64,000 nt of DNA from Achromobacter deleyi (GTDB lineage: Bacteria; Pseudomonadota; Gammaproteobacteria; Burkholderiales; Burkholderiaceae_B), in contig NZ_CADIJO010000008.1 in the NCBI RefSeq assembly GCF_902859705.1, positions 124,001 to 188,000 on the forward strand, in the 5' to 3' direction. The notes under the pieces were generated by a model. It made no database searches, was not told the DNA's origin, and was given only the letters and a program-made list of their open reading frames with translations. Positions 49,144 to 59,339 of the stretch are shown here, one piece after another (position 1 is the stretch's first letter; each line of letters opens with the position of its first letter). The position numbers were made by a program, and so were the translations under genes.

Positions 49144-52100
49144 TTATGCAGTCCAGACGCGGGCGTTGCGGAACATGCGCATCCAGGGGCTGTACGCGCC
49201 GCCGGTATCCGCATTGCCCCACTTTTCCGGCGCCCACGACATCATGACGTTGCGCGTCACGCGTTCCGGGTGCGGCATCATCACCGTGAAGCGGCCGTCG
49301 GCCGTGGTGACCGACGTGAGACCGGCCGGGCTGCCGTTCGGGTTGAACGGGTAGGCCTCGGTGGCATTGCCGTAGTTGTCGATGAAGCGCGCGGCGGCCA
49401 GCACGCGGCCGGCGTCGCCCTGCTGGGAGAAGTCGGCGTAGCCTTCACCGTGCGCCACGGCGACCGGAATACGCGCGCCTTCCATACCGGCAAAGAAGAT
49501 CGACGGCGACTTGGCCAGTTCGACCAGCGACAGGCGGGCTTCGTACTTTTCGGACTGGTTGCGCGTGAAGCGCGGCCAGTGCTCGGCGCCCGGGATCATC
49601 GGGGCCAGCGCGGCCATCATCTGGCAGCCGTTGCACACGCCCAGCGCAAAGGTATCGGGGCGCGCGAAGTACGCGGCAAACTGGTCCGACAGCTTGCTGT
49701 TGAAGCGGATGGTGCGGGCCCAGCCTTCGCCGGCGCCCAGCACGTCGCCGTAGCTGAAGCCGCCCACGGCCACCAGGCCCTGCACCAGGCCCAGATCCAC
49801 GCGGCCCGACAGCAGGTCGGTCATGTGGACGTCAACGGCCTCGAAACCGGCGGTGTCGAACGCCCAGCCCATTTCCACCTGGCTGTTGCAACCCTGCTCG
49901 CGCAGGATCGCCACGCGCGGACGCTTGCCGGTGTTGATGAACGGCGCGGCCACGTCTTCTTGCGGGTTGAAGGCGACAGCAGGCGTCATGCCCGGGTCTT
50001 TCGTGTCGTTCCAGACGTCCAGCTCGGCTTGCGCGCAAGCCGGGTTGTCGCGGCGCGACATGATGCGGTAGGACACTTCGCTCCAGGCGCGGGCGAGTTC
50101 GGCGCGCGGCTGGCCCCAGACCTTCTTGCCATCGCGGTAGAACTCGATTTCGTCGGCGCCGTTCAGGCCGCCGATGACGTGCGAGTGGGCCGACAGGCCC
50201 GCGCCACGCAGCACCTGCATGACGGCGTCGCGCTGGGCGGCCGGCACCTGGATGACGGCGCCGGCTTCTTCCGAGAACAGCGCCTTGAGCGTGAGTTCTT
50301 CGCGCTGCACGGCCACTTGTTCCGGACGGATCTTGTAGTCGCCCCAATCGGCCGATTGCGGGTCGAAGGTGAGCATGTCCAGGTTGACCGAGATGCCGGT
50401 GCGGCCGGCAAAGGCCATTTCGGCCAGCGTGGCGAACAGGCCGCCGTCGGAGCGGTCGTGGTAGGCCAGCAGCGTGCCGGCTTCGGCCAGCGTGCGGATG
50501 GTGACGAAGAAGGCGCGCAGGGCTTCGGGCGAATCGATGTCCGGCACGGTTTCGCCGACCTGGTTGTAGGCCTGGGCGAGGATCGAGCCGCCCATGCGGT
50601 GCAGGCCGCGGCCCAGGTCGATCAGGATCAGCACGCTGTCGCCCGCGTCGGTGCGCAGCTGCGGCGTGAGGCTGGCGCGCACGTCGCCCACCGGCGCAAA
50701 GGCCGTGACGATCAGCGACACCGGCGCCACCACCTGGCGCTGCTCGCCGTCCTGTTCCCAGGACGTTTTCATGGACAGGGAATCCTTGCCGACCGGAATC
50801 GACAGGCCGGCAGCCTGGCACAGTTCGCTGACGGCGGACACGGTGTCGTACAGCGCGGCGTCCTGGCCGTCGACGCCGCAGGCGGCCATCCAGTTGGCGG
50901 ACAGCTTGATGTCTTCCAGGCGGGCCACGTCGGCGGCGGCCAGGTTGGTCAGGGCTTCGGCCACGGCCATGCGGCCCGAGGCGGGCGCGTTCAGCATGGC
51001 GATGGGGGTGCGTTCGCCCATGGCCATGGCTTCGCCGCGGAAGCCTTCGTAGTCGGCCAGGGTGACGGCGCAATCGGCCACCGGCACTTGCCACGGGCCG
51101 ACCATCTGGTCGCGGCTGGACAGCCCACCCACGGTACGGTCGCCGATGGTGATCAGGAACGACTTGTTGGCCACGGTGGGGTGGCGCAGCACGCGCAAGG
51201 CAGCTTCGGTGAGGTCGATGCCGGCCAGGTCCAGCGGCTCGGACACGCCGGGCAGGCGGCGCACGTCGCGCGTCATGCGGGGCGGCTTGCCCAGGATGAC
51301 GTCGATCGGCACGTCGACCGGGCGGACTTCGGCTTCGCCTTGCGGGCGGATGGCATCCAGGCCGGGCAGGCCTTCGCCGTCGACCACGCGCAGCTGGCGT
51401 TCTTCGGTGGCCACACCCACCACCGCATAGGGGCAGCGTTCGCGGCGGGCGATGGCGTCAAAGCGCTCGAGGTCGCTCGGCAGAATCGACAGGACGTAGC
51501 GTTCCTGGGATTCGTTGCTCCAGATTTCGGCGGGCGACAGGCCCGATTCTTCGAGGGGCACGCGCTTCAGGTCGAAGATGGCGCCGCGGCCGGCGTCGTT
51601 GACCAGTTCGGGGAACGCGTTGGACAGACCGCCCGCGCCCACGTCGTGGATCGCGATGATGGGGTTGTTTTCGGCCTGCTGCCAGCAGCGGTCGATGACT
51701 TCCTGGGCACGGCGTTCAAGTTCGGGGTTGCCGCGCTGGACCGAATCGAAGTCCAGTTCGGCCGAGTTGCTGCCCATGCTGATGCTGGATGCCGCGCCGC
51801 CGCCCATGCCGATGCGGAAACCCGGGCCGCCCAACTGGATCAGCAGCGCGCCGGGGGGAATGACGTCTTTGTGGGTCAGGCCGGCGTCGATGCTGCCCAG
51901 GCCGCCCGCGATCATGATGGGCTTGTGGTAGCCCCAGCGCGTGCCGCCAGCGCTTTGCTCGAACGAGCGGAAGTAGCCCAGCAGGTTGGGACGGCCGAAT
52001 TCGTTGTTGAACGCCGCGCCGCCGATGGGGCCGTCGATCATGATGGACAGGGGCGAGGCAATGCGCTCGGGCAGGCCGTGGTGGTCGGCTTCCCAGGGCT

Positions 52101-53193
52101 GCAGGGCGTCGTCGAAACGCAGGTGCGACACGGTGAAGCCCGTGAGGCCCGCCTTGGGCTTGGAGCCGCGGCCGGTGGCGCCTTCGTCGCGGATTTCGCC
52201 GCCCGCGCCGGTCGAGGCGCCGGGGAACGGTGCGATCGCGGTGGGGTGGTTGTGCGTTTCGACCTTCATCAGGGTGTGCACGGTGGTGTCGCGGCGGATG
52301 TACCTGGCGCCGTCGACGCCCTCGCCCGTGACGCCGGGCACGCCGGCCTGGAAGCGCTGCGCCGGGCCGCCGGCCATGATGGCGGCGTTGTCGGAATAGG
52401 CCACCACGGTGCCTTCGGGCTGCGCCTTGTGGGTGGCGCGGATCATGCCGAACAGCGTGTTGGGCTGTTCCTGGCCGTCGATCACCCACTGGGCGTTGAA
52501 GATCTTGTGGCGGCAGTGTTCGCTGTTGGCCTGCGCGAACATCATCAGTTCGACGTCGGTGGGATCGCGGCCCAGGTCGGTGAACGACTTGGCCAGGTAT
52601 TCGATTTCGTCGTCGGACAGGGCCAGGCCCAGGGTGACGTTGGCCTCTTCCAGCGCCTGGACGCCGTGCGCCAGCACGCCGACCTGGCGCATCGGCTTGC
52701 CGGCCAGCGCCTGGAACAGCGCCTGGCCATCGAAGCTGGCGTCGACCACGGTTTCGGTCATGCGGTCGTGCAGGCAGTCTGCCGCGCGGGCCAGCATGGC
52801 GTCATCGAACGACTTGGTGCCCAAGAGGCCGCGTTCGGGGGTGATGGTGTAGCGCACGCCGCGTTCGATGCGGTGCACGGCCGACAGGCCACAGTTGTGG
52901 GCGATGTCGGTGGCCTTGCTGGCCCACGGCGAAATGGTGCCCAGGCGCGGAATGACCAACAGGGCCAGGCTCTTGGCGGGGGCCTCGCCGGTGGCGGGGG
53001 TGCCGTAGTCGAGCAATTGGGCCAGGTGCTGCTGCTGTTCGGCCGTCAGGGCGGCGTCGGTGCTGACGAAGTGCTCGTAGCGGGCGGAAATGTCGGCCAC
53101 GGGCAGGCCGGCTTCCTTCAATTGCGCCAGCAGGCGATCACGACGAAAGGAGGACAGGACAGAGGAACCAGGCAGATGCTGAACTAGGGACAC
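49144..53193 (-). CDS. purL: phosphoribosylformylglycinamidine synthase
   Basis: A 1349-residue single-chain FGAM synthase, the fourth step of purine synthesis (FGAR + glutamine + ATP to FGAM). The large type has an N-terminal PurS-like part, two ATP-binding halves ('TSVGSRP...'-type loops; here '[27 protein letters not shown]', landmark Glu-Thr-His-Asn-His-Pro), and a C-terminal glutaminase with nucleophile Cys in '[10 protein letters not shown]' and the His-Glu pair in 'PHPERVTR'. A frame extension to a TTG at 53223 exists. I prefer GTG at 53193 because a -10-like TAAAAT lies at 53231-53236 and would put transcription start close to that TTG. No ribosome binding site is clear. A strong terminator follows. 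Confidence 0.95.
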   Translation of the reverse strand: MSLVQHLPGSSVLSSFRRDRLLAQLKEAGLPVADISARYEHFVSTDAALTAEQQQHLAQLLDYGTPATGEAPAKSLALLVIPRLGTISPWASKATDIAHNCGLSAVHRIERGVRYTITPERGLLGTKSFDDAMLARAADCLHDRMTETVVDASFDGQALFQALAGKPMRQVGVLAHGVQALEEANVTLGLALSDDEIEYLAKSFTDLGRDPTDVELMMFAQANSEHCRHKIFNAQWVIDGQEQPNTLFGMIRATHKAQPEGTVVAYSDNAAIMAGGPAQRFQAGVPGVTGEGVDGARYIRRDTTVHTLMKVETHNHPTAIAPFPGASTGAGGEIRDEGATGRGSKPKAGLTGFTVSHLRFDDALQPWEADHHGLPERIASPLSIMIDGPIGGAAFNNEFGRPNLLGYFRSFEQSAGGTRWGYHKPIMIAGGLGSIDAGLTHKDVIPPGALLIQLGGPGFRIGMGGGAASSISMGSNSAELDFDSVQRGNPELERRAQEVIDRCWQQAENNPIIAIHDVGAGGLSNAFPELVNDAGRGAIFDLKRVPLEESGLSPAEIWSNESQERYVLSILPSDLERFDAIARRERCPYAVVGVATEERQLRVVDGEGLPGLDAIRPQGEAEVRPVDVPIDVILGKPPRMTRDVRRLPGVSEPLDLAGIDLTEAALRVLRHPTVANKSFLITIGDRTVGGLSSRDQMVGPWQVPVADCAVTLADYEGFRGEAMAMGERTPIAMLNAPASGRMAVAEALTNLAAADVARLEDIKLSANWMAACGVDGQDAALYDTVSAVSELCQAAGLSIPVGKDSLSMKTSWEQDGEQRQVVAPVSLIVTAFAPVGDVRASLTPQLRTDAGDSVLILIDLGRGLHRMGGSILAQAYNQVGETVPDIDSPEALRAFFVTIRTLAEAGTLLAYHDRSDGGLFATLAEMAFAGRTGISVNLDMLTFDPQSADWGDYKIRPEQVAVQREELTLKALFSEEAGAVIQVPAAQRDAVMQVLRGAGLSAHSHVIGGLNGADEIEFYRDGKKVWGQPRAELARAWSEVSYRIMSRRDNPACAQAELDVWNDTKDPGMTPAVAFNPQEDVAAPFINTGKRPRVAILREQGCNSQVEMGWAFDTAGFEAVDVHMTDLLSGRVDLGLVQGLVAVGGFSYGDVLGAGEGWARTIRFNSKLSDQFAAYFARPDTFALGVCNGCQMMAALAPMIPGAEHWPRFTRNQSEKYEARLSLVELAKSPSIFFAGMEGARIPVAVAHGEGYADFSQQGDAGRVLAAARFIDNYGNATEAYPFNPNGSPAGLTSVTTADGRFTVMMPHPERVTRNVMMSWAPEKWGNADTGGAYSPWMRMFRNARVWTA

Positions 53194-53557
53194 GATGCGG
53201 GCGCCGTATAAGGAGGGGAGCAAAGAAAGGATTTTACCTGTTTAAGGGGTTTTCCCGGAGCCGGGATTACCGCAACCCCGATCCGGCCCCTCACAACGGC
53301 ATTCCGTCCGATGTTACAAAAGAATTCCGCGACGCAACGGCGGCCCTGCTGCAAAGCAATATCGCGAACAAACCCCCGCCCCCAGCGCGGTTTTTCCCGC
53401 CAGCCGCCTGCGCGCCGCCGGCCCCGCTATTGCAACGCACCATGTTGCGGCCATACCGCAGCGCGGGAAAACACGAACACCCGCGCCCGCGCCCCGACGG
53501 TAGGATGCAGCGACCCTATAACTAGAAAGCGCCCTGCCGCGCTGGCCGTTGCCTCAC
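53194..53557. other. intergenic region between purL and TRAP transporter
   Basis: A 364-base gap with no convincing gene or RNA. On the minus strand TAAAAT (53231-53236) is a likely purL -10 box. On the plus strand TATAAC (53517-53522), 36 bases before the DctQ start, is a possible -10 for the TRAP operon. No -35 partner, riboswitch fold or purine-repressor-like palindrome could be seen by eye. Confidence 0.4.
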
Positions 53558-54109
53558 ATGTCACGCCCCGAAGCCCCCGCCGAGCCTGTTGAACCGATCA
53601 TCCCCGCCGAAACAGATCCCGCCGTGAAAGTGCCGCTGGCCATCGAGGACTGGCTGGCCGTGATCCTGCTGGGGGCCCTGGCCACCATTACCTTCCTGAA
53701 CGTGCTGGTGCGCTACTTCACCGACCAGTCGTTCGCCTGGACCGAGGAAATCTCGGTCTTCCTGTTGATCGTGCTGACCATGGTCGGCGGCAGCGTCGCC
53801 TTCGTGCGCAACCATCACATCCGCATCGAGATCCTGGCCGACAACGGCTCGCCCCGCCGCCAGCGCATCATGGCGCTGATTTCCAATGGCTGCGTGCTGG
53901 CGTTCTTCGTGCTCCTGACCGTGCTGTCGGTCAAGCTGGTGGCCGACGAATACATCTACGAAGAAACCTCGCCGGCCATCGGCGTGCCCACCTGGTGGTA
54001 TTCGATCTGGCTGCCGGTCATGGCCGCGGCGATCTCGCTGCGCACGCTGGGCACCCTGCGCCGGCTGATCCGGCGCAAGGACGCAACGGGCCAAGGGGAC
54101 CAGGCATGA
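53558..54109 (+). CDS. TRAP transporter small permease (DctQ)
   Basis: A 183-residue membrane subunit with four helices. After a Pro/Glu-rich cytoplasmic N-terminus come 'WLAVILLGALATITFLNVLVRYF' and 'FAWTEEISVFLLIVLTMVGG' (the conserved Trp-Thr-Glu-Glu motif of DctQ), then two more helices and a basic tail. A TTG nine bases upstream is also in frame; the ATG at 53558 is preferred. The stop overlaps the next start (ATGA). It pairs with DctM to form the transporter, fed by the DctP protein at the end of the operon. Confidence 0.92.
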   Translation: MSRPEAPAEPVEPIIPAETDPAVKVPLAIEDWLAVILLGALATITFLNVLVRYFTDQSFAWTEEISVFLLIVLTMVGGSVAFVRNHHIRIEILADNGSPRRQRIMALISNGCVLAFFVLLTVLSVKLVADEYIYEETSPAIGVPTWWYSIWLPVMAAAISLRTLGTLRRLIRRKDATGQGDQA

Positions 54110-55404
54110 TCGCCGGCATCCTGTTCGCGGTCTTCATCGCGCTGATGCTGATCGGCGTGCCGGTCGGCGTGGCGCTGGGCATCGGCGGCACGGTCGCCAT
54201 CGTGCTGTCCAACCTGGATACGCCCTGGTATGGCCTGTTGACCGTGCCGCAGAACTTCTACGCGGGCCTGGCCAAGTACCCGCTCCTGGCCATTCCGATG
54301 TTCGTGCTGGTCGGCTCCATCTTCGACCGCTCGGGCGTGGCCAGGCGGCTGGTGGATTTCGCCATCGCCATCGTCGGCCGCGGCCCGGGCATGCTGCCGC
54401 TGGTGTCGATTGCCGTGGCCATGTTCCTGGGCGGCATCTCGGGTTCCGGCCCGGCCTGCGCCGCCGCGGTGGGCGCGGTGATGATCGCCGCCATGTCGCG
54501 CGCCGGCTACCCCGGGCCGTTCTCGGCCGCCGTGGTGGCCGCGGGCGCCGCCACCGACATCCTGATCCCGCCGTCGGTCGCCTTCATCATCTATTCGGTG
54601 CTGGTGCCCGAAGCCTCGGTGCCGGCGCTGTTTGCCGCCGGCATGGTGCCCGGCATCCTGGCCGGCCTGGCGCTGATCGTGCCGGCCGTGTGGCTGTCCC
54701 GCAAGCACAAGATGGGCATGCTGGAAGCGCACCTGCCGCGCCCGCCGTTCTGGAAGAGCCTGCGCGAGGCCTCGTGGGGCCTGGCCGCGCCGGTGCTGAT
54801 CCTGGGCGGCATGCGCATGGGCTGGTTCACGCCCACCGAAGCCGCGGTCGTGGCCGTGTTCTACGGCCTGTTCGTGGGCATGTGCATCCACCGCACCATC
54901 AAGCTGCGCGACCTGTACACCATCCTGCGCGAAGCCGCCGAGCTGTCCGCCGTGATCATGCTGGTCGTGACGCTGGCCGGCATCTTCGCCTGGGCCCTGT
55001 CCACGCTGAGCGTGATCGACCCCATCACCCATGCCATCGTCAATTCCGGGCTGGGCGAATGGGGCGTGCTGGCGCTGCTGATCCTGCTGCTGATGACCGT
55101 CGGCATGTTCCTGGACGGCATCTCGATCTTCCTGATCTTCGTGCCGCTGCTGATGCCGATCGCCAAAGCCTATGGCTGGGACCCGGTGTGGTTCGGCGTG
55201 ATCCTGACGCTGAAGGTGGCGCTGGGCCAGTTCACCCCGCCCCTGGCCGTGAACCTGATGGTGTCGTGCCGCATTGCGCGCGTGCCGATGGAATCCACGG
55301 TGCGCTGGGTGGTGTGGTTGCTGGGCGCGATGTTCCTGGTGCTGGTGGCGGTGCTGGCGTTTCCGCAACTGGCGCTGTGGCTGCCGCACAAGCTGGGCTA
55401 TTGA
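54106..55404 (+). CDS. TRAP transporter large permease (DctM)
   Basis: A 432-residue polytopic protein with about 12 helices and the usual DctM signatures: 'GVPVGVALGIGGTVAI', 'FLGGISGSGPACAAAVGAVMI' and 'DILIPPSVAFIIYSVLVPEASVPALFAAG' (landmark Ile-Pro-Pro-Ser), and the C-terminal 'GQFTPPLAVNLMV'. It forms the sodium-coupled channel of the TRAP system. Translation is coupled to DctQ by a 4-base overlap. The order Q-M-P is normal. The substrate is set by the DctP partner. Confidence 0.94.
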   Translation: MIAGILFAVFIALMLIGVPVGVALGIGGTVAIVLSNLDTPWYGLLTVPQNFYAGLAKYPLLAIPMFVLVGSIFDRSGVARRLVDFAIAIVGRGPGMLPLVSIAVAMFLGGISGSGPACAAAVGAVMIAAMSRAGYPGPFSAAVVAAGAATDILIPPSVAFIIYSVLVPEASVPALFAAGMVPGILAGLALIVPAVWLSRKHKMGMLEAHLPRPPFWKSLREASWGLAAPVLILGGMRMGWFTPTEAAVVAVFYGLFVGMCIHRTIKLRDLYTILREAAELSAVIMLVVTLAGIFAWALSTLSVIDPITHAIVNSGLGEWGVLALLILLLMTVGMFLDGISIFLIFVPLLMPIAKAYGWDPVWFGVILTLKVALGQFTPPLAVNLMVSCRIARVPMESTVRWVVWLLGAMFLVLVAVLAFPQLALWLPHKLGY

Positions 55405-55486
55405 GGGCGCCTGGCCGGGTATGCGCCCGGGCAGGCATGGCATGCATGACAACAACAGACAAACCCGCAAAGAGAGGAGACGCAAC

Positions 55487-56515
55487 ATGAAATTCCGCAA
55501 CCTGATCGGCGCCGCCCTGTGCGCCGCCGCCGTGGTCGGCGCGCCGGCTGCGCTGGCGCAGAACTACAAGGCCGAATACAAGCTCTCCATCGTCGTGGGC
55601 ACCACCTTCCCGTGGGGCCAGGGCGCCGAGATCTGGTCCAACCTGGTGCGCGAGCGCACCCAGGGCCGCATCAACATCAAGGTCTACCCCGGCACCTCGC
55701 TGGTGCAGGGCGACCAGACCCGCGAATTCACCGCCATCCGCCAGGGCGTGATCGACATGGCCGTGGGCTCGACCATCAACTGGTCGCCGCAGGTCAAGCA
55801 GCTGAACCTGTTCTCGCTGCCCTTCCTGATGCCCGACTACGCCGCCATCGACGCGCTGGTGCAGGGAGACGTCGGCAAAGAGATGTTCAAGCTCATCGAA
55901 AAAGCCGGCGTGGTGCCGCTGGCGTGGGGCGAGAACGGCTACCGCCAGCTCAGCAATTCCAAGCGCGAGATCAAGCGCCCCGAAGACATGAAGGGCATGA
56001 AGCTGCGCGTGGTGGGTTCGCCGCTGTACATCGACACGTTCACCGCGCTGGGCGCCAATCCCACGCAGATGAGCTGGGCCGACGCCCAGCCGGCGCTGGC
56101 CAGCGGCGCCGTCGACGGTCAGGAAAACCCCCTGTCCATCTACACCGGTTCCAAGCTCTACACCGTGGGCCAGAAGTACCTGACGCTGTGGAACTACGTG
56201 GCCGATCCGCTGATCTTCGTGGTCAACCGCGAGGTCTGGAATTCGTGGTCGGAAAAAGACCGCGACATCGTGCGCCAGGCCGCGCTGGACGCCGGCAAGC
56301 AGCAGATCGTGATCGCGCGCAAGGGCGTCACGCCGGAAGATCCGTCGCTGCTCAAGGAAATCGAAGGCCACGGCGTGACCGTGACCTCGCTCAGCCAGGC
56401 CGACCACGACGCGTTCGCCAAGATCACCCAGCCCGTCTACGACAAGTGGAAAAAGCAGATCGGCGAAGACCTGGTCAACATGGCCGAGAAGTCCATCGCC
56501 GCCCGCAAGAAATAA
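55487..56515 (+). CDS. TRAP transporter substrate-binding protein (DctP)
   Basis: A 342-residue periplasmic receptor. The signal peptide ends 'PAALAQ' (about residue 25), followed by 'YKLSIVVGTTFPWGQGAEIW'. The ligand-carboxylate Arg lies in 'GMKLRVVGSPLYID', with 'WADAQPALASGAVDGQENP' as the other family block. A Trp-rich patch ('NWSPQVKQLN', 'SWADAQ', 'LWNYVADP') lines the pocket region. GAGAGGAG lies 7-8 bases before the ATG. It is the last gene of the Q-M-P operon and is followed by a strong terminator. The ligand is presumably an organic acid; no linked catabolic gene reveals it. Confidence 0.93.
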   Translation: MKFRNLIGAALCAAAVVGAPAALAQNYKAEYKLSIVVGTTFPWGQGAEIWSNLVRERTQGRINIKVYPGTSLVQGDQTREFTAIRQGVIDMAVGSTINWSPQVKQLNLFSLPFLMPDYAAIDALVQGDVGKEMFKLIEKAGVVPLAWGENGYRQLSNSKREIKRPEDMKGMKLRVVGSPLYIDTFTALGANPTQMSWADAQPALASGAVDGQENPLSIYTGSKLYTVGQKYLTLWNYVADPLIFVVNREVWNSWSEKDRDIVRQAALDAGKQQIVIARKGVTPEDPSLLKEIEGHGVTVTSLSQADHDAFAKITQPVYDKWKKQIGEDLVNMAEKSIAARKK

Positions 56516-56587
56516 GCAGCAAGCCCCAGGGGAACGGCGGCGCAAGCCGCCAACCGAGGCAGGGACGCCAGATCCCGCCCACCAAAA

Positions 56588-56625
56588 GACGGGCGCCGGC
56601 CACAAGCCGGCGCCCGTCGCCTTTT
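56588..56625 (+). terminator. intrinsic terminator of the TRAP operon
   Basis: A perfect 13-base stem (GACGGGCGCCGGC/GCCGGCGCCCGTC, loop CACAA) followed by GCCTTTTT. It lies 72 bases after the DctP stop. The A-run before the stem may also serve the convergent greB. Confidence 0.85.
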
Positions 56626-56721
56626 TGGCGTAAGCCCGATGCGGCTGTCTGATTGCCGCTGTCTGATTGGGGTAACGCGCGCGAAGCCGCCCTCATCCCA
56701 TGCACGTCATTTCAGACCACG

Positions 56722-57273
56722 CTACTCGGGATAGCGCACTTCCAGGATGTCCAGTTCCTCGATGCCGCCCGGCGTGCGCAGCACCACCGTATCGCCTTCG
56801 CGGGCCTTGATCAGCGCGCGCGCCACCGGGGATATCCAGCTGATCTTGCCGGCCAGCGGCTCGGCTTCGTCCACGCCCACGATGGTGACCGTGTGGTCTT
56901 CACCGGCCTTGTCGGAATACAGCACCGTGGCGCCGAAGAAGACCTGGTCGCGGTTGGGCTGGATGGCCGGGTCGACGACCTCGGCGATGTCCAGCCGCTT
57001 GGTCAGAAAGCGCATGCGCCGGTCGATTTCGCGCAGGCGCTTCTTGCCATAGAGATAATCGCCGTTCTCGGACCGGTCGCCGTTGGACGCGGCCCAGGAC
57101 ACCACCTGCACCACCGACGGGCGCTCGACATTCATCAAGTGCGTCAATTCGGCACGCAGGCGTTCGTAGCCTTCGGGCGTCATGTAGTTCTTGGTGCCTG
57201 CCGGCAAGGCCTGGGCCTGCGGCAGGTCGTCGTCGTCCTCGTTGTCGGATTCTTTGACAAATGCTTTGTTCAT
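56722..57273 (-). CDS. greB: transcription elongation factor GreB
   Basis: A 183-residue Gre factor that rescues backtracked RNA polymerase by stimulating transcript cleavage. The N-terminal coiled coil ('EGYERLRAELTHLMNVERPSVVQVVSWAASNGDRSENGDYLYGKKRLREIDRRMRFL'; landmarks are the acidic tip Asp-Arg-Ser-Glu-Asn-Gly-Asp-Tyr and the GreB-type Tyr-Gly-Lys-Lys-Arg-Leu-Arg-Glu-Ile-Asp) carries the catalytic acids. The C-terminal FKBP-like half ends 'GIEELDILEVRYPE'. An extra acidic N-terminal stretch ('ESDNEDDDDLPQA') precedes it, longer than in E. coli GreB. ATG at 57273 gives the expected start. Confidence 0.95.
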   Translation of the reverse strand: MNKAFVKESDNEDDDDLPQAQALPAGTKNYMTPEGYERLRAELTHLMNVERPSVVQVVSWAASNGDRSENGDYLYGKKRLREIDRRMRFLTKRLDIAEVVDPAIQPNRDQVFFGATVLYSDKAGEDHTVTIVGVDEAEPLAGKISWISPVARALIKAREGDTVVLRTPGGIEELDILEVRYPE

Positions 57274-57373
57274 GGCGGCAGCGCCTCGGGCGCACATTCA
57301 GATCAAGGGCGGCACGGTCGCACCGTGCCATGAGCCAGGCGGCATCGCACCGCCCGCATAGGGCCTGTCGCCC

Positions 57374-58219
57374 CTAGAACCAGTCGTGCCAGACCGGCTT
57401 GAGATCGGACGGCAAAGGCGGCAAGCGGCCCAGGTCCATCCGGCTTTCTTTCGGGCTGTGGAAATCCGACCCGCGCGAGGCCAGGAAACCATAGCGGCGC
57501 GCCACGTCGGCGTACTGCCGGGCTTCTTCCACCGTGTGGCTGCCCGTGGTGACTTCAATGCCCAAGCCGCCCAGCTGCAGGAATTCGTCGAACAGCGCGG
57601 CGAACTGCAAGGGCGTGTACTTGTAGCGGCCCGGATGCGCGATGACGGCAATGCCGCCCGCGCCGCGGATCCAGCCCACCGCTTCGGCCAGCGTGGCCCA
57701 CTGCATGGGCACGTGGCCGGGGCGATCGTCGCCCAGGTGCTTGGTGAATACGGTCTGCACATCGGGGCAGTAGCCGGCTTCGACCAGGTAGCGCGCAAAG
57801 TGCGTGCGGCTGATCAGTTCCGGGTTGCCGGCAAACGGCAGCGCGCCTTCGTAGGCGCCGGGCATGCCCATTTCGGCCAAGCGGTCGCCAATGCGCTTGG
57901 CGCGTTCAGCGCGGCCCGAGCGGGTCTGGCGCAGGCCTTCGACCAGCGCCGAATTGGCGGGATCAAAGCGCAGCCCGACGATGTGCACGGTCAGGCCGGC
58001 CCAGGTGACGGAAATCTCGACCCCGGTGGCGAAACGCATGCCCAGTTCCTGTGCCATGGCCGCGGCTTCGGCCAGGCCGCCGACTTCGTCGTGGTCGGTC
58101 AAGGCCCAGACATCGACGCCGTTGGCATGCGCACGCTGCGCCACGTCGCGCGGCGCCAGCGCGCCGTCGGACACGGTGGAATGGCAATGCAGATCGATGT
58201 TCAGGACAGGGGTTTTCAT
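57374..58219 (-). CDS. PHP-domain phosphoesterase (RNase AM / nucleoside bisphosphate phosphatase type)
   Basis: A 281-residue PHP enzyme. Metal motifs: 'IDLHCHSTVSDGAL', 'WALTDHDEVGG', 'GVEISVTWAG' (Glu), 'VIAHPGRY' and 'ASRGSDFHSP'. The length and motif set match the YciV/RnaM group, which removes 5' nucleotides from short RNAs and dephosphorylates 3',5'-bisphosphonucleosides; the large helical insert (about 90-175) is typical. The long open frame before the ATG at 58219 is not protein-like. No strong ribosome binding site is seen. It lies between greB and an unrelated hydrolase. Confidence 0.9.
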   Translation of the reverse strand: MKTPVLNIDLHCHSTVSDGALAPRDVAQRAHANGVDVWALTDHDEVGGLAEAAAMAQELGMRFATGVEISVTWAGLTVHIVGLRFDPANSALVEGLRQTRSGRAERAKRIGDRLAEMGMPGAYEGALPFAGNPELISRTHFARYLVEAGYCPDVQTVFTKHLGDDRPGHVPMQWATLAEAVGWIRGAGGIAVIAHPGRYKYTPLQFAALFDEFLQLGGLGIEVTTGSHTVEEARQYADVARRYGFLASRGSDFHSPKESRMDLGRLPPLPSDLKPVWHDWF

Positions 58220-58347
58220 AGGGCCTATTGTAGAGAAGGCCCGTGCCCCTGGATAGCGCGGGTGGCCGGCGGTGTCCCCATTAGCAGGAACCGGCGGCCG
58301 GCGCGTCACTTGAGCGCTTGGCCCGACGCCGCCGCCCTGCCCCCGCC

Positions 58348-59280
58348 TCACGCCAACAGGAAATCCGCTACCGGCGTCACCTGGCTGTCCGCCATCAGCG
58401 TCGGCGCGTGGCCCACGCCGGGCACTTCCAGCAACTGCGCGCGCGGATTGCGCTGGCGCATTTCTTCGGTCGTGGCGCGGGTCAGCAGGTCGGATTGCTC
58501 GCCGCGCACGATCAGGATCGGGCAATCGATCGCGTCATACGAGCGCCACAGCACCTGTTCGCCCGCGGCCAGTTCCTCGGGCGTCATCGCCATCGGCTGG
58601 GCCAGCGCCAGGTCATAGTGCTTGACCCACTTGCCGTCCTGCTCGGGATAGACGAAGCGCGCCAGGTGTTCCCATTGTTCGTCGGTATGCGGCCCGAAGG
58701 TCCCGGAATTGGCGCGCATGTTGGCCACGGCCTCGGCAAACGAGCCGAATGCGCCCGGTTCGCCCACATACTGGCCGATGCGGGCCAGCGCGCCGGTTTC
58801 CAGGCGCGGGCCGACGTCGTTGAGCACCAGTTTTTCCAAGCGCACCCCGGCTTGCGGCGGCAGCATGCCCACGTGCGGGCGCAGCGGCAGCATTGCCCGC
58901 GCGAACGCGGCGGCGCCGGCCAGGCCCAGGCCGATCAGGCCGCCCATCGACGTACCCACCCACGACAGGCGGGCGGGCCGCAGCCGGGCCACCAGCGTCA
59001 CCATGTCGGACACGTACTGCGGCACGGTATAGAACGCCGGATTCACCAGCCAATCGGAACGGCCCCGGCCCACCACGTCGGGGCAGACCACGCGGTAGCG
59101 GCCGGCCAGCCGGCGCGCCAGGGTATCGAAGTCGCGGCCGCTGCGCGTCAGACCGTGCACGCAGACCACCACCTGGTCGTTGGCCGGATCGCCCCACTCC
59201 CAGTACGCCATGCGGTGCAGGCCCGCGGGGCTGGCGCAGGTGACGAATTCCAAACGGGGTTCCAGGCTTGCGTCCGACAT
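58348..59280 (-). CDS. alpha/beta hydrolase
   Basis: A 310-residue hydrolase: 'VVCVHGLTRSGRDFD' (oxyanion region), 'PDVVGRGRSDWL', nucleophile Ser111 in 'VGTSMGGLIG', acid in 'IVRGEQSDLLT', and base His in 'PGVGHAPTLM'. A lid insertion is present between about residues 125 and 230. The Gly-Thr-Ser-Met-Gly-Gly elbow is common in lipase/haloperoxidase-like members of Burkholderiales. The ATG at 59280 gives the family start. It is 59 bases downstream of the P-loop gene on the same strand and may be co-transcribed. Substrate unknown. Confidence 0.9.
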   Translation of the reverse strand: MSDASLEPRLEFVTCASPAGLHRMAYWEWGDPANDQVVVCVHGLTRSGRDFDTLARRLAGRYRVVCPDVVGRGRSDWLVNPAFYTVPQYVSDMVTLVARLRPARLSWVGTSMGGLIGLGLAGAAAFARAMLPLRPHVGMLPPQAGVRLEKLVLNDVGPRLETGALARIGQYVGEPGAFGSFAEAVANMRANSGTFGPHTDEQWEHLARFVYPEQDGKWVKHYDLALAQPMAMTPEELAAGEQVLWRSYDAIDCPILIVRGEQSDLLTRATTEEMRQRNPRAQLLEVPGVGHAPTLMADSQVTPVADFLLA

Positions 59281-59339
59281 CGTTGTGCTCCAAATGGCCG
59301 GCGACCGCCCAGATGGCGGCGCCGCGCATGGCCGGTATC

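Noticed and set aside
48976-53187. A 1403-codon open frame opposite purL
   Set aside because: It is the mirror of a well-conserved gene in GC-rich DNA, where the antisense third frame rarely has stops. Its translation is rich in His, Gln, Arg and Gly without any domain.
53194-53557. Possible purine riboswitch or small RNA upstream of purL
   Set aside because: No conserved riboswitch elements or stable extended fold could be recognised by eye, and betaproteobacterial purL is not known to carry one.
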